DNA of 64,000 nt from Gottfriedia sp049568075 (GTDB taxonomy: Bacteria; Bacillota; Bacilli; Bacillales; Bacillaceae_G), in the NCBI GenBank assembly GCA_049568075.1, contig CP144911.1; one strand, written 5' to 3'. Below are positions 40,732-48,746 of the stretch, in pieces. Position numbers and translations under genes: made by a program. The notes under the pieces were generated by a model that saw only the letters and a list, made by a program, of their open reading frames with translations, was not told the DNA's origin and ran no database searches. Numbering within the stretch: the first letter of the stretch is position 1; each line of letters begins with the position of its first letter.

Positions 40732-41697
40732 ATGTCTGATGTAAGTTCTATGGTTGGTCCAATTATTATTGGTATTATTGTTTTGTTTGTTGTGTTACTT
40801 TTATTATCAAGTATTCGTATTGTTAGACAATCTGAAGTATATCTAGTAGAACGATTAGGGAAATTTCATCGTAAGTTAGAGAGTGGAATCCACGTTGTAA
40901 TGCCATTTGTTGAACGTGTAGCTAGTAAAAAAACATTGCGTGAGACTGTGGTAGATTTTCCACCACAATCAATGATTACAAAAGATAATGTTAGTATCCA
41001 AGTAGACTCAGTTGTCTTTTATCAAGTAACTGATGTTGTGCGTCATGAGTACGAAATTGCTAATCCACTGTCTGCGATTTCCAATTTGACTGCTACTACG
41101 TTACGTAACTTAATTGGGGAATTAGATTTAGATGAAACTTTAACAAGTCGTGATACAGTTAATAATAAACTCCGTTCAATTCTTGACCAAGCAACTGATA
41201 AATGGGGAATGAAGGTTAATCGTGTAGAGATCCGAAATATTATTCCACCTATTGATATTCAAAATGCGATGGAAAGACAAATGCAAGCAGAACGTACACG
41301 TCGTGAAAAAGTATTAAATGCACAAGGTGAAAAAGAATCAAAAATCCTGAAAGCAGAAGGGGAAAAGCAATCAAAAATTCTTGAAGCAGAAGGGGAGCGT
41401 TTAAGCCAAGTTGAAAAAGCTCGAGGAGATAAAGATTCTCAAGTTTTACGCGCTGAAGGGGAAGCGGAAGCAATCATTAAACTTGCTGAAGCGAAAGCTA
41501 GAGGGGAACAACTTGTGTTAGATGTTTGGAGAAATGCAGAGCCAACTAAAGAAATGGTTCAATTGCGTTCAATGGAAGCGTTAGAAAAAGTAGCTTACGG
41601 TCATGCATCAAAACTTGTTATTCCGACAGACGCTACAAAGCTTTTAGGGATGGTTGAAAGTGTAAAAGAAGTTATTAAATCTGATAAAACAGAATAA
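40732..41697 (+). CDS. SPFH/stomatin-family (slipin/QmcA-like) membrane protein
   Basis: The 321-residue protein is counted from ATG 40732 after GAGGAGAAG. One N-terminal membrane helix (residues about 8-30) is followed by the SPFH domain (IRIVRQSEVYLVERLGKFHR at its start, RTRREKVLNAQGEKES at its end) and an Ala/Glu/Lys-rich coiled coil at residues about 185-255 with repeated KILEAEGE-type units. Such proteins oligomerise in the cytoplasmic membrane and organise microdomains or protease access. It forms a pair with the NfeD gene just upstream. Confidence 0.93.
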   Translation: MSDVSSMVGPIIIGIIVLFVVLLLLSSIRIVRQSEVYLVERLGKFHRKLESGIHVVMPFVERVASKKTLRETVVDFPPQSMITKDNVSIQVDSVVFYQVTDVVRHEYEIANPLSAISNLTATTLRNLIGELDLDETLTSRDTVNNKLRSILDQATDKWGMKVNRVEIRNIIPPIDIQNAMERQMQAERTRREKVLNAQGEKESKILKAEGEKQSKILEAEGERLSQVEKARGDKDSQVLRAEGEAEAIIKLAEAKARGEQLVLDVWRNAEPTKEMVQLRSMEALEKVAYGHASKLVIPTDATKLLGMVESVKEVIKSDKTE

Positions 41698-41700
41698 AAA

Positions 41701-41734
41701 AAAGCCCCTTAGCAAATATGGTAAGGGGCTTTTT
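41701..41734. terminator. Terminator between the SPFH gene and yutJ
   Basis: AAAGCCCCTTA / TAAGGGGCTTT has a T run on the plus strand and an A-rich start that gives a T run on the other. Confidence 0.9.
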
Positions 41735-41766
41735 AGCATATTAATTTTGTTAAAAAGATTTGTTAA

Positions 41767-42834
41767 TCAACCATTGTGGTATTTATACATCCATAAGATT
41801 CCAGACTTAATTAATCTTGGAACTCGTCCGAGTAGTGGGCGTTCATTGAATAGTCCAAAACCATGTTTTTTACCTAATGAGCCCATAATACCTTTTAATT
41901 TTATTTTAGGCATTACTTCTGGAAGGTCTTCACCTTTCCATTTTTTTTGTAAAACCATAACGATTTGTTCTGCTTGAGCTTCCGCAAGCTGTGCAGAAGG
42001 TGCATATGGTAATGATGCACAATCTCCCACTACATAAACATGCTCATCGTTTGGCATGTGATGATATTTCGTTACAACGATTCTTCCTGTATTGTCTTTT
42101 TCTACGTCTAAATTGCGGACAACTTCAACTGGTTGAATTCCCGCTGTCCAAATAACAGCGTCACAATGAATTTCATCATCATGGTTAAATAAAGTATTTT
42201 TCTCAACCTTTGTTATGTTTGAATTGCTAACAATTTTTACATCGTGCTCAATAAACCAGTTTTGTACATAATAACTAAGTTTTTCTGGAAACATTGATAA
42301 AATTCGGCTTCCACGATCAAAGAGTAAAATTTGTAAATCGCTTCTACTTTCTCTTAGTTCACTAGCTACTTCTACACCACTTAAACCAGCACCTACAACA
42401 CCGATTACTGAATTAGGAGGTAGACTGTTTACATTTTCATAAGCGTTTCTTGTTTTTTCAATTGTTTGAATACTATAAGTATGTTCCGGTGCACCAGGTA
42501 CATTATGGTATTTATCCTCACAACCTAAACCGATAATTAAATCATCATAAGAAACTGATTTTCCATTGCTTAATTCTACTTTCTTGTTTGCCGTATCAAT
42601 TGTAGTAATATCTCCATATACAACCTTTAATTTCTCATGAGTTGGTAATGGAATTCTAATGTGTTGCTCTGGAACTGTACCTGCAACTAATGCATAATAC
42701 TCAGTTTTAAAGCAATGAAAAGAATTTCGATCAATCAATGTGATATGAACATCCTCAGGTAAATCAGATGTTAATAGACGTGACAAAGCACGAATATTTC
42801 CATATCCGGCACCTAGTAATACGAGGTTTTTCAT
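41767..42834 (-). CDS. yutJ: Type II NADH dehydrogenase-like protein YutJ
   Basis: The 355-residue FAD-dependent oxidoreductase has the first Rossmann motif VLLGAGYGNIRALSRLL, the second VIGVVGAGLSGVEVASEL near residue 145, and the FAD motif HVYVVGDCASLPYAP near residue 265. It is shorter than YumB (405), with a reduced C-terminal membrane-anchoring part. It probably passes electrons from NAD(P)H to quinone or another acceptor. Divergent from yuzB, with RBS AAGGGGAAC before ATG 42834. Confidence 0.9.
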   Translation of the reverse strand: MKNLVLLGAGYGNIRALSRLLTSDLPEDVHITLIDRNSFHCFKTEYYALVAGTVPEQHIRIPLPTHEKLKVVYGDITTIDTANKKVELSNGKSVSYDDLIIGLGCEDKYHNVPGAPEHTYSIQTIEKTRNAYENVNSLPPNSVIGVVGAGLSGVEVASELRESRSDLQILLFDRGSRILSMFPEKLSYYVQNWFIEHDVKIVSNSNITKVEKNTLFNHDDEIHCDAVIWTAGIQPVEVVRNLDVEKDNTGRIVVTKYHHMPNDEHVYVVGDCASLPYAPSAQLAEAQAEQIVMVLQKKWKGEDLPEVMPKIKLKGIMGSLGKKHGFGLFNERPLLGRVPRLIKSGILWMYKYHNG

Positions 42835-43030
42835 AGTTGATGTTCCCCTTTTGTTTTATTAGCGTTGAATGAAAAAATTTTTCTATTTTTCGACAATTAT
42901 ATTATATATATTTTATGTTAAAATAACAACGCCTAACTCGGTAAAATAAAGCTCATTCCATTTATTCTCAAAAGGATTGACGTTTTAAAAAAAAAAGAGT
43001 AACTTTATGATGAGCAAGGAGTGAAAAATA

Positions 43031-43267
43031 GTGAGACCATTAGTCGAATTTTGTATAAAAAACCTAGCAGACGGTGCACAAAAAGCTTTAGAACAGCTTG
43101 AACGTGATCCAAATCTAGACATACTAGAATATGGCTGCCTTGGATATTGTGGAAAATGTAGTCTATCACTTTTTGCACTAGTTGAAGGGGAAGTAGTTAC
43201 TGGAGAAACGGCAACCGAGCTAGTAGATAATATTTATATTTTCTTAGAAGAAAATATGTTGATATAA
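43031..43267 (+). CDS. yuzB: DUF1450/YuzB family protein
   Basis: The 78-residue protein starts at GTG 43031 after AAGGAGTG. Cysteines lie in VEFCIKNLADGA and YGCLGYCGKCSLSLFALV, a pattern compatible with a thioredoxin-like ferredoxin or a zinc site. It matches YuzB, which sits divergent to yutJ in B. subtilis, so a redox partnership with YutJ is possible but inferred. Confidence 0.9.
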   Translation: MRPLVEFCIKNLADGAQKALEQLERDPNLDILEYGCLGYCGKCSLSLFALVEGEVVTGETATELVDNIYIFLEENMLI

Positions 43268-43299
43268 GAAGCACTGTTAATAATTAACAGTGCTTTTTT
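43268..43299 (+). terminator. Terminator after yuzB
   Basis: AAGCACTGTTAA / TTAACAGTGCTT is followed by TTTT. Confidence 0.92.
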
Positions 43300-43613
43300 C
43301 TATTTTTCGAGCTATTTCAACAATATTTTAATCTTCCTTAAAATTCGTTTTAATCTCTCGAAAATTCCCTAAATCAAACAATTCAATATTAGGGAAAAAT
43401 TACTATTCTTTATATTCATTACTTTAACCAATATTATTTTTATTACGTACACTATTTTTAATTATTGTGCAAAATTAATGCAAAAAAAATGAGCATTCAC
43501 CTAAGTGAAGCTCTTAAAATGTTTCTATATCGAGAAACGGGGGATGTTCTTATTGTGCTCAATTCATTTAAATTTTATACTTGTATTAATAAAAAAAGTA
43601 AGGAGTCATGAAA
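43300..43613. other. Gene-free leader upstream of dapF
   Basis: About 310 AT-rich bases. A short imperfect palindrome (GAGCATTCAC / GTGAAGCTC) lies near 43490-43515. I recognise no riboswitch or ORF; yutK, found here in B. subtilis, is absent. Confidence 0.5.
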
Positions 43614-44480
43614 ATGAATTCTTTTCGTTATACAAAAATGCATGGATTAGGAAATAACTATATTTATGTAAATATGTTTGAAGAAAATTTAAAAGAAGAA
43701 GAGCTTTCTAAACTTGCAGTTGAAGTTTCAAATATTAATACAGGTATTGGTAGTGATGGAATGATATTAATCTGTCCATCAGAAGTTGCAGATGTAAAAA
43801 TGCGAGTATTTAATAATGATGGGTCAGAAGCTAAAAATTGTGGTAATGGTCTTAGATGTGTAGCTAAATATGCATATGAACATGGAATTGCAAATAATAC
43901 TTCATTTAAGATTGAAACGATCAGTACAATTGTTGAAGCAACAGTACATGTTGAAAATAATATTGTTAATCATGTAACAGTAAACATGGGGAAACCAATA
44001 TTCCAAAGATCACAAATCCCAATGATTGGTGATGAACAGGAATATGCTAAGGACAGAATTTTCTTTGAAGAAAAAAGCTATGAATTTTCAGCAGTTTCGA
44101 TGGGAAATCCACATGCTGTTTTTGAAGTAACTGATATTAAAAAGGCACCATTAACAACTTTAGGTCCAATTGTTGAAAAACATGATTTATTTCCGGAAAG
44201 CGTAAATGTTGAATTTATCGAATGTTTGCCGCATAATGAGATAAATTTCGTTGTATGGGAGCGAGGTTCTGGTGTAACTCAGGCCTGTGGAACAGGAGCC
44301 TGTGCTGCAGCAGTCGCTATGATACAAGAAGGTAAATATAAACGAGATGAACCGATAACTGTTCACCTCCAAGGTGGAGATTTACAAATTACTTGGTCTG
44401 CTGATGGGGATGTATGGATGAAAGGCCCAGCAGTTACAATAACAGAAGGCATATACTATACTCAAAGAGGAGTGAAATAA
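43614..44480 (+). CDS. dapF: Diaminopimelate epimerase DapF
   Basis: The 288-residue PLP-independent epimerase makes meso-diaminopimelate for lysine and peptidoglycan. The two catalytic cysteines are Cys76 (AKNCGNGLRC) and Cys225 (TQACGTGACA). The N-terminal TKMHGLGNNYIYV is typical. ATG 43614 is preferred over 43608 because AGGAG would be only two bases from the latter. The stop is directly adjacent to the yutM ATG, so the two form an operon. Confidence 0.97.
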   Translation: MNSFRYTKMHGLGNNYIYVNMFEENLKEEELSKLAVEVSNINTGIGSDGMILICPSEVADVKMRVFNNDGSEAKNCGNGLRCVAKYAYEHGIANNTSFKIETISTIVEATVHVENNIVNHVTVNMGKPIFQRSQIPMIGDEQEYAKDRIFFEEKSYEFSAVSMGNPHAVFEVTDIKKAPLTTLGPIVEKHDLFPESVNVEFIECLPHNEINFVVWERGSGVTQACGTGACAAAVAMIQEGKYKRDEPITVHLQGGDLQITWSADGDVWMKGPAVTITEGIYYTQRGVK

Positions 44481-44834
44481 ATGATTACAGTTACTGAACA
44501 AGCAGGTTTAAAAATTAAAGAAATGATTGAAAACGAAGAAGATCAAAACACTTTTGTACGCTTAGGAGTAAAAGGTGGAGGTTGCTCTGGACTTTCATAT
44601 GGACTTGGTTTCGATCCACAAAAAAATGATGATGACACAGAATTAGAATATCATGGCATTAAGTTTTTAATTGATAATGAAAGTGCTCCAATTTTAAAGG
44701 GAGTTGTAATTGATTTCAAGGAGTCATTACTAGGTGGAGGATTTACGATCGAAAATCCAAATGCAATCGCATCATGTGGATGTGGTTCTAGTTTTAGAAC
44801 AGCTACGAATGCAGGTACACCTGAAGAGTGCTAA
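44481..44834 (+). CDS. yutM: A-type Fe-S carrier YutM (IscA/SufA/HesB family)
   Basis: The 117-residue protein has the three conserved cysteines of A-type carriers: one in VKGGGCSGLSYGLGF and two in SCGCGSSFRT. It accepts clusters from SufBCD and delivers them to targets such as LipA. RBS AGAGGAGTG lies inside the dapF end. Repeat copy E begins immediately after the stop codon. Confidence 0.95.
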   Translation: MITVTEQAGLKIKEMIENEEDQNTFVRLGVKGGGCSGLSYGLGFDPQKNDDDTELEYHGIKFLIDNESAPILKGVVIDFKESLLGGGFTIENPNAIASCGCGSSFRTATNAGTPEEC

Positions 44835-44930
44835 TTCAGACTGCCCGCCAAGCGCTTGCAATCAGTCCGAAAATCAAGTTTTTAGTACTTTGTCTAAACA
44901 CTGATAGGATACGTTTGTATCCTATTTTTT
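44835..44930 (+). repeat. Repeat copy E (71 bp) abutting the yutM stop codon
   Basis: TTCAG at 44835 follows the TAA directly. The element ends CTGAT at 44901-44905 and is followed by the hairpin ATAGGATACG / TGTATCCTAT (44904-44925) plus TTTTTT. The terminator copy is present only on the right; a left copy, if it existed, has been lost together with all 3'-UTR sequence. Confidence 0.85.
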
Positions 44931-45065
44931 CTATTATACAAACTAGGCAAAATTCTTAATTGTTAATATTTTTACAAATTCAGGGTAAATTATTGAATCT
45001 TTTTTGAAGTTGTGTACTATTATATAGTGTAGATAAAAATTTGAATTGGTTTTTTAAGAAGTTGG

Positions 45066-45114
45066 TTGTGAAATGGTTCACGAATTGTGATGTACTTTGT
45101 TCAATGTATCACAA
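45066..45114 (+). promoter_or_regulatory. Two Rex-like redox operators
   Basis: TTGTGAAATGGTTCACGA at 45066-45083 matches the Rex consensus TTGTGAAnnnnTTCACAA in all but the last arm positions. TTGTGA at 45085 and TCACAA at 45109 form a second, wider inverted repeat. Rex senses NADH/NAD and represses ndh, cyd and ldh genes. The next plus-strand gene is the NADH dehydrogenase yumB, 590 bases away; the minus-strand gene is only the yumC remnant. Confidence 0.5.
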
Positions 45115-45154
45115 GAAAGTTAAAAAAAGACTGCCTATAAAAAGTCCTTATGAT

Positions 45155-45370
45155 TTAAATCTTGTATTTTAGAAACATTGAAGAACTATGACCTGGTTGT
45201 ACTTTCGCAGTTGAACCAATATATGTTATAGCATGGTTGATTGCTGTTGGTGCTTCACCAAATCTAGAAGCAATTAGTTTAACTTTTCCATCATATGTAC
45301 AAATATCGCCAGCAGCATAAATACCTGGACCATTTGTTTCCATGTGTGAGTTAACAATGTATAAATGCAT
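45155..45370 (-). pseudogene. C-terminal remnant of a YumC-type ferredoxin-NADP reductase
   Basis: The 71-residue frame reads SHMETNGPGIYAAGDICTYD, then IASRFGEAPTAINHA and VQPGHSSSMF. This matches the C-terminal FAD/NADP region and tail of YumC-type thioredoxin-reductase-like ferredoxin/flavodoxin NADP reductases (about 330 residues). The first 260 residues are missing and the upstream 330 bases show no homology in any frame. No RBS supports the first ATG. Location next to yumB and yutM matches the normal place of yumC, so this is a decayed resident gene. Confidence 0.8.
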
Positions 45371-45706
45371 GTCATCTATAATAGAATAATATCATATTTT
45401 ATACCGATTAACTGAGGTGTGGATCAAAAAACAACCAATTTCGCTTAATATTTTGAGAATTCTACCGATAAGATTTATGCTTGAAATATTACACAAAAAA
45501 CTTTAATATTGTTATAGGCTAATTGTTAACATTTTGTGACAATTATAACGAAATATTTAGACAAATATCCCTATATAATCGTTTGCTCACTTATGTACTA
45601 ATTTATAATGAGTTAGATTGCTCACTATTGAGCTTAGTTATAAATTTAGAGATATTACGGCAAATTGTAGGTACTTAATATAATTTAAAAGGATGGTATG
45701 TATATC
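45371..45706. other. Intergenic region upstream of yumB with an inverted repeat
   Basis: GTTATA (45511) / TATAAC (45544-45549) encloses AATTGT (45521) / ACAATT (45539), a two-part inverted repeat that may be an operator or leader hairpin. TTTTGTGACAATT within it contains a Rex-like half site. No ORF is supported. Confidence 0.4.
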
Positions 45707-46924
45707 ATGAATAAGCCTAAGATTGTAATCCTTGGAGCTGGGTACGGTGGAATTATAACTGCAACTCGACTTCAAAAAACATTATCTGCAAATGAAGCGG
45801 ACATTACACTAGTAAATAAAAACAGTTACCACTACCAAGCAACATGGTTACATGAAAATGCAGCAGGTACATTACACCATGACCGTACACGTCTTGATAT
45901 TAAAGACGTGATTAATCAAGATAAAATTAACTTTATTCAAGATACTGTTACTCAAATCAAACCTGAAGAGAAGAAAGTATTACTTTCTAATGGCGAATTA
46001 GACTATGATTATTTAGTAGTTGGACTAGGTTTTGAGTCAGAAACTTTTGGAATTAAAGGATTAAAAGAACATGCATTCTCAATTGCTAACATTAATGCTG
46101 CTCGTCAAATTCGTGAGCATATTGATTACAGCTTCTCTAAATACTACAACACTCCAGTTGAAAAGCGCGATGAGTTATTAACGATTATCGTTGGTGGTGC
46201 TGGATTTACTGGTATTGAATTTGTTGGTGAACTTGCAAACCGTGTTCCAGAATTATGCAAAGAATATGATATCGATCGTGATTTAGTTCGTATTATTTGT
46301 GTAGAGGCTGCACCAATGGTATTACCAGGTTTTGATCCTGAATTAGTTGACTATGCTGTTTCTCAATTAGAGAAAAAAGGTGTAGAATTCAAAATTGGTA
46401 CAGCTATTAAAGAATGTACTGAAGATGGGATTATCGTTGCTAAAGGTGATGTAGAAGAAAAAATTAACTCTGCAACAGTTGTATGGGCTGCAGGTGTACG
46501 TGGAAATGCATTAGTAGAGGAATCTGGTTTTGAGGCTATGCGTGGACGTGTAAAAGTTACAAAAGATATGCGTGTTCCTGGAAATGACGATGTATTCATC
46601 GTTGGTGACTCTGCTTTATTAATTGACGAAGCAAGTAACCGTCCATACCCACCAACAGCACAAATTGCAATTCAACAAGGATTTAATGTTGCACACAACT
46701 TAGCAGTACTAGTTCGTGGAAAAGGTGAATTAGAAGAATTCACACCAGACATTAAAGGTACAGTATGTTCATTAGGACATGATGATGCAATTGGCGTAGT
46801 TTACGGTAAAAAATTAACTGGTTGGAAAGCTTCATTTATGAAAAAAGTAATTGATAACCGTTATTTATTCGTACTTGGTGGACCAATGTTAGTTCTTAAA
46901 AAAGGTAAATTAAACTTGCTATAA
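45707..46924 (+). CDS. yumB: Type II NADH dehydrogenase YumB
   Basis: The 405-residue FAD enzyme transfers electrons from NADH to menaquinone without proton pumping. FAD motif PKIVILGAGYGGIITATRL is at the N-terminus, the NADH motif LTIIVGGAGFTGIEFVGEL near residue 160, and DVFIVGDSALL near residue 298. ATG 45707 is used because AAAGGATGG is about 10 bases upstream and the N-terminus then aligns with the family; ATG 45698 sits against the RBS. A second, shorter paralogue (yutJ) lies 3 kb upstream. Confidence 0.94.
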   Translation: MNKPKIVILGAGYGGIITATRLQKTLSANEADITLVNKNSYHYQATWLHENAAGTLHHDRTRLDIKDVINQDKINFIQDTVTQIKPEEKKVLLSNGELDYDYLVVGLGFESETFGIKGLKEHAFSIANINAARQIREHIDYSFSKYYNTPVEKRDELLTIIVGGAGFTGIEFVGELANRVPELCKEYDIDRDLVRIICVEAAPMVLPGFDPELVDYAVSQLEKKGVEFKIGTAIKECTEDGIIVAKGDVEEKINSATVVWAAGVRGNALVEESGFEAMRGRVKVTKDMRVPGNDDVFIVGDSALLIDEASNRPYPPTAQIAIQQGFNVAHNLAVLVRGKGELEEFTPDIKGTVCSLGHDDAIGVVYGKKLTGWKASFMKKVIDNRYLFVLGGPMLVLKKGKLNLL

Positions 46925-46937
46925 GTATATTAGGATA

Positions 46938-46966
46938 TTAGCTCGACGTAAGTCGGGCTTTTTCTT
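46938..46966 (+). terminator. Terminator after yumB
   Basis: AGCTCGAC / GTCGGGCT is followed by TTTTC. The region 46967-47113 has no supported ORF. Confidence 0.78.
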
Positions 46967-47113
46967 TGTATATTATTTAAATGTGAATTGGCAGCAGGGG
47001 GTTGACGTAGTTTCCAATTTTAAGTATTAAGTGTAGGTTCAACTACGCCTCTGTCTTCACCTAAAAGCTCGCCAATAGACGCGTTTTCTTTATCGTAAAG
47101 GTGGTCATTATAG

Positions 47114-47593
47114 ATGAATAAAAGAGGCAATGTATGGTTAGGGGTAGCTGGTTTAGTGCAAGACTCTAACGGAAGATGGTTAGTTGTAAAGAAAAAATAT
47201 AGTGGCTTAAAAGGTTTATGGTCTTTACCAGCAGGTTTTGTAAAACAAGATGAAACTGTTGACCAAGCAGTTTTAAGAGAGATTAATGAGGAAACAGGCG
47301 TAAATGCAACTTTAATTGGTTTAATAGGTGTTAGGACTGGCGTGATTCGCGAAGAAATTAGTGATAATATGTTAATTTTCTTATTACAGGCAGATGATAC
47401 AACGATATCGATTCAAGAAGAAGAGTTATCAGATGCACGTTTTATATCTGAAGAAGAGCTATTAAAGGATCCTACATCTTCATTACTAATTAAATACTTA
47501 ATTGAAAATCCGCCGAATAAACCAATGAATGTAGTTAAAGGTTTAAACCCGGGAGATCAATTCCAATATACAACCTATCACTTTATTAAGTGA
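47114..47593 (+). CDS. NUDIX hydrolase
   Basis: The 159-residue protein has the Nudix box at residues 41-63, with the REINEETGV core and the preceding Gly-x5-Glu (GFVKQDE). It hydrolyses a nucleoside diphosphate linked to another group; specificity cannot be read. RBS AAAGGTGG precedes ATG 47114. It is followed by yuiB and yuiC on the same strand. Confidence 0.92.
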   Translation: MNKRGNVWLGVAGLVQDSNGRWLVVKKKYSGLKGLWSLPAGFVKQDETVDQAVLREINEETGVNATLIGLIGVRTGVIREEISDNMLIFLLQADDTTISIQEEELSDARFISEEELLKDPTSSLLIKYLIENPPNKPMNVVKGLNPGDQFQYTTYHFIK

Positions 47594-47681
47594 TTTTTCA
47601 ATAATTTGAATTTTTTTAAAATTGACGATAGGACAAGAAGGTTTTACACTGTATATAGAAAAAATGTGGGGTGTTTTTTAT

Positions 47682-48005
47682 ATGGTGATGAGTATTCCAG
47701 TTTTACTAATTTCAATTTTGTTATTTTTCGTATTAGCTTTTGGAATCGGTTTCCTTGCAAATATGCTTTTTCGAACAACTTGGTTTATGGTAGTAATCTA
47801 TCCACTATTAATCGTTATGATTGTGGACAAGATTAGTACGGTAAAATATTTTACGAATACTACTGTCGCTTTTGAGACATTAAAGTCAAACTTAATGGCA
47901 GTAGGAACTGGTGATATTGTTATTTTAACAGCAGGTTTAGTAGGGGCAATTATGTCAGGAGTCGTAATCCTTTCATTAAGAAAAAATGGATATCAAATGT
48001 TCTGA
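47682..48005 (+). CDS. yuiB: Membrane protein YuiB
   Basis: The 107-residue protein has three hydrophobic helices (residues about 4-28, 33-50 and 78-100). It matches YuiB in sequence and in position just before yuiC. ATG 47682 is chosen after GTGGGGTG; ATG 47688 is also possible, while the upstream frame from 47622 has no RBS. Function unknown. Confidence 0.82.
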   Translation: MVMSIPVLLISILLFFVLAFGIGFLANMLFRTTWFMVVIYPLLIVMIVDKISTVKYFTNTTVAFETLKSNLMAVGTGDIVILTAGLVGAIMSGVVILSLRKNGYQMF

Positions 48006-48010
48006 CTTCT

Positions 48011-48040
48011 AACTTTCTCATATATGAGAAAGTTTTTTTT
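48011..48040 (+). terminator. Terminator after yuiB
   Basis: AACTTTCTCATA / TATGAGAAAGTT is followed by eight T. Confidence 0.93.
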
Positions 48041-48095
48041 ATATTTTTTTTGTTTTAGGGAAAGATGAAAAGATGAAAAGGAGTGAAATGATTCA

Positions 48096-48743
48096 TTGGG
48101 TATAAATAAAAAATTATTTAGACGTGTTATTTTATCTATTTTATTCATTATTGCTTTGTTTTCTTCTTTAAAAATCCTTGCAAATATTCAAGTCGCTACT
48201 ATAAAAGGCTGGTTTAGTGAATCAATTGCAATAAATAAAGTATTTGCTGAAGAAAATAAAACGATCACAAATGAGAGCATAATGATTACGATGGCAAAAA
48301 ACATCGAACATAATACGAATTGGAATAATTATAAAAAAGTAACAGTTACTGCAACTGGCTATACAGCTGGAAGAGAATCGACAGGTAAAAGTCCTAAAGA
48401 CCATTCATATGGAATTACTTATTCAGGTGTGGAAGTAAAGAGGGATTTATTTTCAACCATTGCAGCCGACTTAAACGTATTTCCGATAGGAACGGTTTTA
48501 TTTATTCCTGGCTATGGATATGGCGTGGTAGCAGATAAAGGTGCAGCTGTAAAGGGACATCATCTGGATTTATATTTTCAAACTGTTGGAGATGTATTTG
48601 AGCATTGGGGAAAGAAGAAATTGGCTGTTTATATAATAAAGCAAGGGTCAGGAAGATTTACTGAATCAGATCTTAAAGAATTGAATGAACAAAACTCATT
48701 ACAAGTATTTAGGCAGCAATCAAAGAATCAAATTGGAGAATAG
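48096..48743 (+). CDS. yuiC: 3D-domain protein YuiC
   Basis: The 215-residue protein has an N-terminal signal/anchor (residues 9-28) and a 3D domain with the Asp motif set: VTATGYTAGRESTGKSPKD near residue 87, IAADLNVFPIGTVLFIPG and VADKGAAVKGHHLDLYF. YuiC proteins are stationary-phase muramidase-like lytic transglycosylases related to Rpf/Sps. The frame opens at TTG 48096, 12 bases after AAAGGAGTG. The ATG best spaced to that RBS (48088) is in another frame and encodes only MIHWV before a stop. Confidence 0.88.
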   Translation: MGINKKLFRRVILSILFIIALFSSLKILANIQVATIKGWFSESIAINKVFAEENKTITNESIMITMAKNIEHNTNWNNYKKVTVTATGYTAGRESTGKSPKDHSYGITYSGVEVKRDLFSTIAADLNVFPIGTVLFIPGYGYGVVADKGAAVKGHHLDLYFQTVGDVFEHWGKKKLAVYIIKQGSGRFTESDLKELNEQNSLQVFRQQSKNQIGE

Positions 48744-48746
48744 ATT

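Noticed and set aside
47030..47105. Minus-strand frame with a protein-like C-terminus upstream of the NUDIX gene
   Set aside because: Reads GELLGEDRGVVEPTLNT before a stop, but it is short, runs into the NUDIX gene and has no start with RBS; likely chance.
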